From Candidatus Flexifilum affinis (GTDB taxonomy: Bacteria; Chloroflexota; Anaerolineae; Aggregatilineales; Phototrophicaceae), in assembly GCA_016713325.1 (NCBI GenBank), contig JADJPJ010000077.1, positions 1-16,622 of the forward strand: a stretch of 16,622 nucleotides of DNA. Reading direction: 5' to 3'. Shown here piece after piece: positions 1 through 6,183 of the stretch. A program made the translations under genes and the position numbers. How positions within the stretch are numbered: the first letter of the stretch is position 1; each line of letters starts with the position of its first letter. Below the pieces are notes generated by a model that did no database searches, was not told where the DNA came from, and was given only the letters and a program-made list of their open reading frames with translations.

Positions 1-504
1 GGCATTATCGCCAATGACCGCCGCGGCCTTGATCTGCTCGTTCTTCAGGCCGAAGTGGTGCAGGAACAGATCCAGCGTCGACCGGCCCTCGGCCTTGTTG
101 ACCACCACGATCGGCCGGTCCGGGCCGCCGACCAGGTTCCAGTTGACGACCGCGCCGGTGAAGACGGCGACGACCGGTCGCGGCTGAGGGTGCGCACCGG
201 GTTGTCCCGGTGCACGATGCAGGCGATGCCGTCCAAGGCGATGGTCACCGCGGTCAGGTCGCTCTCATCCTGTTTCAAAGCCCGCGAGGCCATGCCGATC
301 TGAGCGCGACCGCTGCGTGCGTCGGTCACGCCGCGCGTGCTGCCGCCGGTCTGGACGTCGATGCGCACCTCGGGATGCGCGGCCTCATATCGCCTGGCGA
401 TTTCAGCCGCCAGCGGATGCACCGTGCTCGATCCGGTGATGGTGATGCGCGTCTCCGCCGCCGTCAGCGCAGCAGGACAGGATGGTGATGAGCAGGACCC
501 GCAT
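1..504 (-). CDS. pstS: PstS-like phosphate/oxyanion ABC transporter binding protein (3' end outside window, frameshifted)
   Basis: This is the periplasmic substrate-binding component of a phosphate-type ABC transporter. It would bind phosphate, or possibly arsenate given its neighbours. The start is taken as ATG at 504, 7 nt after the methyltransferase stop, and gives a hydrophobic signal segment beginning MRVLLITILSCC. The mature part shows TGSSTVHPLAAEIA, QTGGSTRG and GMASRAL, the phosphate-loop pattern of the PstS/PBP2 family. After a break it continues with VFTGAVVNWNLVGGPD and a GRSTLDLF stretch. Two reading-frame breaks are visible, near 463-470 (end of the signal segment) and near 175-190, and the homology resumes in another frame each time. 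The gene runs off the left edge, so its length and C-terminus are unknown. It is the third gene of a minus-strand operon. Family assignment is confident; whether the ligand is phosphate or arsenate is inference. Confidence 0.85.
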
Positions 505-511
505 GGCGAGC

Positions 512-1661
512 TCAGCAGCAACCCGAGCCAGGCGTGCATCCGCCGCCGGTGGTCCGGTAGCCTTCCGGCAGGACACCGTTCTTGGTCTCCTGGGGGTGCC
601 GCAGGGCCTGGGTGGCGCAGGCGAAAAAAGCCTGCTCGGTCATGGGGATCTCCCCGGTAGGGCGGTAGGCCGATGACCCGCCGCGCGTAGGGTTCGGCGG
701 CCGCAGACCATAGGTCTTGCTGCACACCGCCGTGCGCTCGCCGCGACGGAAGACATGACCATCGTCGTCGCGCACTTTGCTCCACGGACCGGGGTAGAGG
801 ATGGCATGGTTGCCCTCCAGGCACGTCCCCTGCTTGCCCTTGTAGGCGACCACGGTGACCGAGCGGTATTCGATGCCGCCAACCACCTGCCAGGGCCGCT
901 CGTCGCGCTTGGCCAGATGGACGCCGTGGAACCCGGCGTCGGCGAAGGCCTGCAGGAAGCGGTCCTCGCGGAAGGCGCCGCTGATGCAGCCCGACCACAG
1001 GGTGGGATCGCGGCGTTGCTCCTCCGGGACATCCTCGTCGCTGACGATGTCGGAGATCCCACCGCCCGCCAACCTTGACCACGCGGAACAGCTCGGCGAA
1101 GAGCTGCTGGCGCCTGCGCTCGTTGACCAGGTTGAGGACGCAGTTGGAGACCACCACGTCGACCGAGGCGTCCGGGATCAGCGGCGCAACTCGGCGCAGG
1201 CGCTCCTGCTCGGTCTGCAGAGCGAAGAGATCCTCGCGCGAGGACACCGGGTGGTCGGCCAGCCAGCGGTCAACAGCCTCCAGGTCCAGGGCGAGATCCT
1301 GGATCTGGCCGCAGCGGAACTCAGCGTTGGCAAAGCCGACAGCGGCAGCCACCTGCGACGCAGCGCCACGGGCCAATGCCAGCATGTCCCGATTGCGGTC
1401 GACGCCGATCACCCGGCCGGCGGATCCCACGACCTGGCTGGCAATGAAGCAGATCTTCCCCCCGCCAGAGCCGAGATCGAGTACGGTCTCCCCGGCGCGC
1501 ACGAAGCGGCTGGGATCGCCACAGCCATAATCGCGTTCGAGGACCTCTTCGGGAATGACGGCGAGGTAGCGGGGGTCGTAGCTGACCGGGCAGCAGAGGG
1601 CCGCTTCGACAGCTTGGGCGGCAGCGGCGTAGCGCTCCTGGACGGCGTGGGTCTGATCCAT
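512..1661 (-). CDS. arsM: ArsM-like SAM-dependent methyltransferase with Cys-rich C-terminus (one frameshift)
   Basis: Cytoplasmic class I SAM-dependent methyltransferase of the arsenite-methyltransferase (ArsM-like) group, about 383 residues. ATG at 1661 follows a CCGGAG ribosome-binding site. The N-terminus has AALCCPVSYDP with a Cys pair, then YGCGDPSRFV, the SAM-binding motif VLDLGSGGGKICF, the acidic loop IGVDRNRDML and the motif DVVVSNCVLNLV. After a frame break near 1060 it resumes as ISDIVSDEDVPEEQ, LWSGCISGAFRED, YKGKQGTCLEGNHAILYPGP and DDDGHVFRRGER. It ends in GGGCTPGSGCC, a Cys-rich tail typical of this group and a plausible As(III)/thiol ligand site. These segments match the long ArsM-like proteins often found in cyanobacterial and proteobacterial arsenosugar-type loci. 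It sits between a GT2 gene (18 nt upstream) and pstS (7 nt downstream). The arsenic substrate is inferred from family and context; another metalloid or thiol acceptor is possible. Confidence 0.82.
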
Positions 1662-1679
1662 GTGGAATCTCCGGGATAC

Positions 1680-2409
1680 CTATCTGTCGGGGGCGCTGGG
1701 GTTTTTCTTACACCGCACCGTGCATGCGTCCGAAGCGATGCCGCAGGATGGTGTGGTGATGATGCCCCAGCCGGTCTTGCAGATCGGCCAGATCCGGCCG
1801 CTGATCTTGGACTCGCCGGCCGTGCGGAGCTTGGCATCGACGGCGACTTCGCGGTAGCGCAGGCCCAGGCGCAGGGGCCTTGGTCTGCATCTCGGCGGTC
1901 CACCCGAAGGTGGGGTCACTCATGTGCAGGCGGGTGAGCGCCGCCGTCGACACGCAGCGGAATGGGCCGAGGTCGGTGACCCGCCGCCAGTACAGCACGC
2001 GCATGAGGCAGATGGCGACGAGGTTGCCCATCCGTTGCGGCGGCGTCAGGGCACCTGGTTCAGCCCGGCCCAGGGCCCGGCTGCCCACCACCAGGTCGGC
2101 CTCACCACGTAGCACCGGACCGGTGACGGCCTCCAAGCGGGACAGATCGTCGGCACCATCCGCGTCGCAGAAGACCACTGCCCGTGCATCGACCGGCACG
2201 GCAGCGAGGGCTGCCAGACAGGCCGAGCCGTAGCCGCGCCGAGCCGCCGGCACGACCCGGGCGCCGGCGGATCTGGCGACCTCGACCGTGCGATCCCGGC
2301 TGCCGTTGTCCGCGACGATGATCTGATCCACGCCACCGCTGAGCAGGTCGCGGATGACCGGCGCGATGGACTGCTCCTCATCGAGCGCGGGGATGACGGC
2401 TACGAGCAC
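1680..2409 (-). CDS. Family 2 glycosyltransferase, DPM/polyprenyl-P type (one frameshift)
   Basis: Cytoplasmic GT-A fold glycosyltransferase of family 2, about 243 residues, which would transfer a sugar from a nucleotide donor. The start is GTG at 2409 because a perfect AGGAGG lies 7 nt upstream and the family begins right there with LVAVIPALDEEQSIAPVI. Other family marks are IIVADNGSRDRT, the donor/metal motif VVFCDADGADD, VVGSRALG and FGWTAEMQ. The frame breaks at a GGGG run (1874-1877 on the plus strand, one base too many), then resumes as LRLGLRYREVAV and GESKISG, the usual GT2 tail. It is the first gene of the operon with the ArsM-like methyltransferase and PstS. A role in adding the sugar part of an arsenosugar-like product is inference from context; a lipid-linked sugar transferase is the main alternative. 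Confidence 0.83.
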
Positions 2410-2416
2410 GCGGATG

Positions 2417-2422
2417 CCTCCT
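2417..2422 (-). promoter_or_regulatory. Strong ribosome binding site fixing the GTG start of the GT2 gene
   Basis: AGGAGG on the minus strand, 7 nt before GTG at 2409. It decides the start over the longer upstream open frame, which is only antisense to tetR. Confidence 0.8.
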
Positions 2423-2480
2423 GGGGTTGGTCGGAGATCCAGGACATTCCTTACGCGTCCCTGTCCCGCCTGTGTCCCCA

Positions 2481-2510
2481 TTGACATATGGACTGGTCGT
2501 TCCATATTAC
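2481..2510 (+). promoter_or_regulatory. Sigma70-type promoter of tetR with embedded operator
   Basis: A consensus -35 TTGACA lies at 2481-2486. Candidate -10 boxes are CATATT at 2503-2508 (16-bp spacer) and TATTAC at 2505-2510 (18-bp spacer), each 4/6 to consensus. The spacer holds the tetR operator-like palindrome. Transcription would begin at about 2515, on the tetR start codon itself, so the mRNA may be leaderless. Confidence 0.55.
2486..2507. promoter_or_regulatory. Putative TetR operator O1
   Basis: Inverted repeat with 7-bp arms ATATGGA and TCCATAT around an 8-bp centre, lying between the -35 and -10 of the tetR promoter. Its inner part TGGACTGGTCGTTCCAT (2489-2505) matches a second site before the next gene (3108-3124) at 14 of 17 positions. 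This suggests autorepression and shared control of both genes. Confidence 0.6.
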
Positions 2511-2514
2511 GGCC

Positions 2515-3090
2515 ATGCAGCGCGGCAGGCCACTGGAGTTCGACCCGGAACGGGCGCTGGTTGCCGGCATGGAACTGTTCTGGCAACAGGGCTACGAAGC
2601 AACCAGCCTGCATGATCTCGTCGACAGACTGGGCATCTCGCGCAGCAGTTTCTACCACGCCTTCGGCGACAAGGAGCAGTTGATGCTGCAGGCGATCGCG
2701 CTCTACGCCGATCGCATGGCCGAGAACATGGCCGCCGTCGTGGCGACGACACCCGATGGCCGCAGCTTCATCGTCGGCATGTTTGAGCACATTATCAGCC
2801 AGCATACCGGCCGTGGCTGCCTGATGGTCAACACCGCCAACGAACTCGCCCATCGCAATCCGCGCGTCGCCGAGGCTCTGCGCACCGGTTGGTCGCGCAT
2901 CGAGTCACTCATGCTGTCCGCCATCAAACGCGGTCAGGCCGACGGAAGCATCACCTCCCGTGAATCCCCTGAAGTCATCGTCATCTACCTGATGACGGCA
3001 CTCATGGGCATGAACAGCATGGTCAAGACCGGCACACCCGCCGCCGCAGCCTCGGCAGCGGCGCGTTTGGCCGTCCAGGCCATCGCCTGA
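2515..3090 (+). CDS. TetR/AcrR-family transcriptional repressor
   Basis: Cytoplasmic one-component DNA-binding regulator of 191 residues, intact. ATG at 2515 was chosen because the protein then starts MQRGRPLEFDPERAL, the usual TetR-family opening. The N-terminal HTH follows: FWQQGYEATSLHDLVDRLGI, then SRSSFYHAFGDKEQL, at residues about 18-55. The rest is a helical ligand/dimer domain with the common GCLMVNTANELA segment near residue 100. There is no Shine-Dalgarno sequence before the start, and a good promoter ends at the start codon. Two similar operator-like palindromes, one in its own promoter and one before the downstream CMD-family gene, suggest it represses both. The inducer is unknown; an electrophile, quinone or similar small molecule would fit the CMD partner, but this is inference. 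Confidence 0.9.
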   Translation: MQRGRPLEFDPERALVAGMELFWQQGYEATSLHDLVDRLGISRSSFYHAFGDKEQLMLQAIALYADRMAENMAAVVATTPDGRSFIVGMFEHIISQHTGRGCLMVNTANELAHRNPRVAEALRTGWSRIESLMLSAIKRGQADGSITSRESPEVIVIYLMTALMGMNSMVKTGTPAAAASAAARLAVQAIA

Positions 3091-3107
3091 CTTTTCTCGC
3101 TCTATTT

Positions 3108-3124
3108 TGGAACGTTCGTTCCAT
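3108..3124. promoter_or_regulatory. Putative TetR operator O2 upstream of the CMD-family gene
   Basis: TGGAACGTTCGTTCCAT: 6-bp arms TGGAAC and GTTCCA around 4 bp, 18 nt after the tetR stop and 48 nt before the next start. It shares 14 of 17 bases with the O1 core at 2489-2505. Confidence 0.6.
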
Positions 3125-3171
3125 TTACTGGCGGACATCGATCCGCCCCAACCCGTCCGAAGGGACATCGC

Positions 3172-3739
3172 ATGACCATCCACCACCTCACTCTGGCGCC
3201 GCTGACCATCGAGACCGCCTCCCGGCACGTCACGCGATCTGTTGTCGCAAACCCAGGCCAAGATGGGCTTCATCCCCAACATGTACCGCTCCATGGCGCT
3301 CCACCCCGGGCTGTTCGCCACCTACGTGGCCGGATACCCAGCAGCTCGGTCCGACAGCGGCCTATCACCCGTGGAGCAGGAGGTCGTCTTCCTGGCCATC
3401 AGCCGCAGCAACCGCTGCACGTACTGCATGGCCGCCCACAGCTTCGTGGGCGATGCCATGTCGAAGGTCCCGCCTGCGGTCACGAACGCGATCCGCGATG
3501 GATCCCCGATCCCCGACCCTCGCCTGGCAGCCCTGGCGGCGTTTACCACGTTGATGGTCGAATCGCGCGGCCGGCCAGAGGCATCAGACGTCGCCACCTT
3601 CCTGGCCGCCGGCTACGTGGAACGGCATATCCTGTCGATCATCCTCGCCATCGCCGTCAAGACGATCAGCAACTACACCAATCACATCGCCGACCCGGCC
3701 GTCGATCAGCCGTTTGCTGGTCGGGTGTGGAACGGTTGA
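3172..3739 (+). CDS. Carboxymuconolactone decarboxylase/AhpD-fold family protein (one frameshift)
   Basis: Small all-alpha protein of the CMD/alkylhydroperoxidase AhpD fold, about 188 residues, presumably a cytoplasmic thiol-dependent peroxidase or related redox enzyme. ATG at 3172 has AGGGA at a suitable distance. The N-terminus is MTIHHLTLAPLTIETAS. The frame then breaks at about 3225, beside a CCC run, and continues as GTSRDLLSQTQAKMGFIPNM. The key region is EVVFLAISRSNRCTYCMAAH, which contains the AhpD-type E...CxxC...H catalytic set (CTYC then H). The C-terminus ends PFAGRVWNG. It lies directly after tetR with its own copy of the operator, so it is probably the regulated output, induced together with the repressor. 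A hairpin follows the gene. The true substrate is not readable from sequence, because many CMD-family members lack decarboxylase activity. Confidence 0.85.
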
Positions 3740-3755
3740 TCGACGCATCGAATCT

Positions 3756-3785
3756 CTGGCCGGCGCGCAGATGTGCGCCGGCCAG
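3756..3785 (+). terminator. Hairpin terminator after the CMD-family gene
   Basis: Perfect inverted repeat with 11-bp GC-rich arms CTGGCCGGCGC and GCGCCGGCCAG and an 8-nt loop, 16 nt after the stop. Only TT follows, not a long T tract, so intrinsic termination may be weak. Confidence 0.6.
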
Positions 3786-3812
3786 TTCCCCAGCTTGATA
3801 GATTTGGGCGCT

Positions 3813-4184
3813 CGGCACACGTCCCCCTTGGTCTACCAGTCGTTCAGTTCTTGTGTGTCCGAACTGTCTCGCTTTGATCGAAATGAGCACCCGGCACCTG
3901 TCCCACTTGGTTCACCAGTCGTTCAAGTCTTGAGGGTCCGAACGGCCTCGGCTTGATCGGATCCAGCTGAAGAAGGAACACGGCACCAGATCCGCGACGT
4001 AGACCAGTCGTTTAGCTCTTGAGGGTCCGAACGGGCACCGTTTGATCGAATTCAGCTGGAAAAAAAGCACGGCAGCAGATCCCCTTCGATCACCAGTCGT
4101 TCAGTTCTTGAGGGTCCGAACGGCATCGGCTTGATCGGATACAGTTGAAGAAGGAACACGGCACCAGATCCGCGACTTAGACCA
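3813..4184. repeat. 89-bp tandem direct repeat array (4 units plus a partial)
   Basis: Units start with CGGCAC/CGGCAG at 3813, 3892, 3981, 4070 and 4159. The first unit is 79 bp, the next three exactly 89 bp, and a 26-bp partial copy closes the array at 4184. Conserved blocks are ACCAGTCGTT, TTGAGGGTCCGAACGG, TTGATCGGAT and GAAGAAGGAACACGG. Each full unit contains a CGTTC...GAACG inverted repeat around TTGAGGGTCC. There is no spacer/repeat alternation, so it is not a CRISPR. I see no convincing gene in it, although the end of the broken DUF202 frame reads into the last unit. It could be an intergenic repeat family, a protein-binding array or a template for small structured RNAs. Confidence 0.85.
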
Positions 4185-4577
4185 AAGGTGCGCCCCAATC
4201 ATCTCGCCGTCACCCGTCAGCACCATATACACGGCTAGACCAAGACCGCCGATGGCCATGGCATAGGCGATCCATCCTGCAAATGATGGAGCCAGCGTGG
4301 CGGCAGTTCCTGAGGCGACAGCGTCCTGACGAAGCGTTGAAACTGCATCGAGGCTCCCAGGCAGGTAACTGCCCGAGCACCACCATGATCAGGCCGATTA
4401 GCAGGATACGCCCTGCTTGTGCGCCGGCATCGTGTCATGCGGTGCGATGTAGCGCAGAAATAACCCGAACTTGGCGACAACAAAACCCAACCCAATGGTA
4501 GTGATGCCGGTACGGATCCAAGCCAGCAGCGTGCGCTCGGCGGCGAAGTAGACCCGCGGATCTTCGAGATAGGACAT
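4101..4577 (-). pseudogene. DUF202/YidH-family small membrane protein, with several frame breaks
   Basis: Small inner-membrane protein of the DUF202 family, whose function is unknown. ATG at 4577 gives [20 protein letters not shown], the family's defining start, then [20 protein letters not shown] (first membrane segment). Two further membrane segments appear in other frames: [15 protein letters not shown], then GWIAYAMAIGGLGLAVYMVL after the linker QFQRFVRTLSPQELPP. At least three frame changes, near 4410, 4355 and 4300, are needed to join them. The conserved part ends near 4185. The last frame then has no stop until 4101, inside the repeat array, so the native stop may have been lost or hidden by an indel. 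All three family segments remain recognisable, so sequencing error is as likely as real decay. Confidence 0.7.
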
Positions 4578-4584
4578 GGGTTAA

Positions 4585-4795
4585 TCAGACATCGGACTCG
4601 CAGGAAAGCCAAGTGGCGGCCACTGGCCAGCGAGCGCTCGCGACCGTCGCGACCGAGAGTTCCAGCGAATCGGTGGACTGCCCGTCGTAGGAGAACTCCA
4701 GTGTCCACCCGTCCAAGATCGCCAACCGACGGTAGAGCCAATCCCAAGCGGGGCACGGGTTGGCAGATTGACCGAGATGGCCAAATTTTCGTTGG
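4585..4795 (-). pseudogene. Unidentified coding remnant upstream of the DUF202 gene
   Basis: Two minus-strand pieces in different frames look like one protein: NENLAISVNLPTRAP, followed by WDWLYRRLAILDGWTLEF, SYDGQSTDSLELSVATVA and SARWPVAATWL. The stop is TGA at 4585-4587, only 7 nt before the DUF202 start. The residue pattern of alternating hydrophobic strands looks protein-like, but I recognise no family. There is no clear start codon with a ribosome-binding site; TTG near 4783 is possible. It could be the end of a larger broken gene or a small gene in operon with DUF202. Confidence 0.35.
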
Positions 4796-4833
4796 CGCTT
4801 TCCTGAAATCAGACTTGGCGTAAGACCCCGATC

Positions 4834-5265
4834 ATGCAGTTATTTTCAACTTGGCAGGGTTTGGCGTATGTGCTCGCCATGTGCGCCGCACTGACCGCCA
4901 TCTTTGGAAAACTCGGCGTCGCCGAGATGAACTCCGACTTGGCTACCTTCATCCGTACCATCGTTATCTTAGTAGTAAGTGCGTTGATCATTACTTCGCG
5001 CGGAGTCTGGAGTGCGACTGGCGACATCGCGTGGAAGGGCGCTCTATTCCTCGTCCTCTCCGGGGTAGCGACCGGATTTTCATGGCTGTTCTACTACCGT
5101 GCGCTGCAAATCGGCCAGGCTTCGCACGTGGCGCCGCTTGAGAAAATCAGCGTCGCTTTCACGGTTATCCTGGCCGTGATATTCCTTGGTGAAGCGCTCA
5201 CCCTACGCACGACACTTGGTGCTGGATTGGTTGTTGCTGGGGCCGTGGTGCTGGCATGGATATAA
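4834..5265 (+). CDS. EamA/DMT-family transporter, short single-domain form
   Basis: Inner-membrane protein of the drug/metabolite transporter superfamily, 143 residues and intact. It is the short form with one EamA domain, which would need to dimerise to match the usual 10-helix carriers. Five hydrophobic segments are visible, at about residues 7-28, 36-57, 67-91, 105-124 and 127-143. Family marks are AALTAIFGKLGVAEMNSD, LATFIRTIVILVV, the EamA block FSWLFYYRALQIGQAS and HVAPLEKISVAFTVILAV followed by FLGEALT. ATG at 4834 matches the family's normal start, but I see no good ribosome-binding site. The DNA looks less GC-rich than its neighbours, with codons such as TTA and AGT, hinting at a separate origin. 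It stands alone on the plus strand between minus-strand genes. The substrate is unknown. Confidence 0.88.
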   Translation: MQLFSTWQGLAYVLAMCAALTAIFGKLGVAEMNSDLATFIRTIVILVVSALIITSRGVWSATGDIAWKGALFLVLSGVATGFSWLFYYRALQIGQASHVAPLEKISVAFTVILAVIFLGEALTLRTTLGAGLVVAGAVVLAWI

Positions 5266-5368
5266 TGGTTCTGCCAAGAAGATAGGGCTTGGTGTCGATC
5301 AGATGGATCGCAGTCCGGGATTGGCCTCGCTTTTCCCTGCCCCGCACCCCTGCTCCCTAAGTCATCGC

Positions 5369-6002
5369 CTATTCGGCGATGTTGGCGCCTCCCGGAGGCG
5401 GGACCGTCACCTCGCCGTACGCATTCAGCGTCTGATCCATTGCCACAGACGGACTGCCTAGCCAGGGAAAATGGAAGTATTTCAGGCTGAGTTGCTGTGC
5501 CGCCTGATCGAAGGAAGTGCCCTGTGACATCAGGAAGAGCGCCGCCGCAAGGCCGGTACGGTCGGCACCAGCTTTGCAGTGGATCAAGGTAGGTTTTGGG
5601 GGCATTTTCGATGATTTTGATCAGTTCCGCACATCGGGATGGGGTAAGCCGTTTGGATGCTGACATACTGAAGTCGAGGTGGGCAATCCCCAAACGCGTG
5701 CATTCGGCAATCTCAGCGTCGTACCAACATGTACCGGTGTTGTCGCCACGCAGATTGATGATGCTACCCAGGTGAAGCTGACGAGAGACGTCTTCGATGC
5801 GCATTGGCGAGAGCTGCGCAGATCGGTAGCACACCCCTGGTACGACAACGTGGAGATTGCCGGTCAAATCGAACACCAAGTAGATGGCCAGCGCTACGGT
5901 CGCCGCAACAAGCGCCAACCCGGCAACCACCCGGAGCGGACGGGCAAGATGGAGAGTGCGACCTCTTGCCTTCGCGCTGTCAGGGACAGCGCTCCAGCGC
6001 AC
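5369..6002 (-). CDS. Membrane-anchored dual-specificity/tyrosine phosphatase (one frameshift)
   Basis: Cys-based phosphatase of about 210 residues with one N-terminal membrane segment (VVAGLALVAATVALAIYLVF, about residues 30-50), so the catalytic domain probably faces the periplasm. GTG at 6002 is chosen because AAGGA lies 7 nt upstream and the membrane anchor follows; longer upstream frames look non-coding. After the anchor come NLHVVVPGVCYRSAQLSP, SIINLRGDN and WYDAEIAECTRLGIAHLDF, typical of the bacterial DSP family. The catalytic loop HCKAGADRTG (CX5R) is in the next frame. The break lies at CCCCCAAAA near 5594, where one base too many explains the shift. The end is PPPGGANIAE. The substrate may be a phospho-protein, lipid or sugar; none can be chosen from sequence. 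The gene converges with the EamA gene. Confidence 0.85.
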
Positions 6003-6183
6003 ATTCAAGTCCTTCTGAACTGCAGCATTCCCCCGCGGATGACTCCTGGCACAGACAGGAACCCGTCCATGTCGCTCTGCACGCTTTTCGCGTTCGTCCT
6101 GGTCGTCAGGGCCAACCGCCGATGCGTCGTATCGCAGATCGCGAGCCGTCATTGATCACGCTCAGCAGAAACGGGAGATCGGC

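Noticed and set aside
45..1661. A single 538-residue frame joining methyltransferase and phosphate-binding sequences
   Set aside because: It is produced by frame breaks. The middle part is a wrong-frame translation, and the true methyltransferase end and a separate pstS start are visible in other frames.
855..1937. Long plus-strand open frame of 360 codons
   Set aside because: Antisense to the ArsM-like and GT2 genes. High GC keeps the opposite strand open, and no family features are present.
2410..2853. N-terminal extension of the GT2 gene into the tetR region
   Set aside because: It is antisense to tetR, and AGGAGG with GTG at 2409 marks the true start.
3813..4184. CRISPR array
   Set aside because: The whole 89-bp unit repeats without unique spacers, the units vary internally and no cas genes are present.
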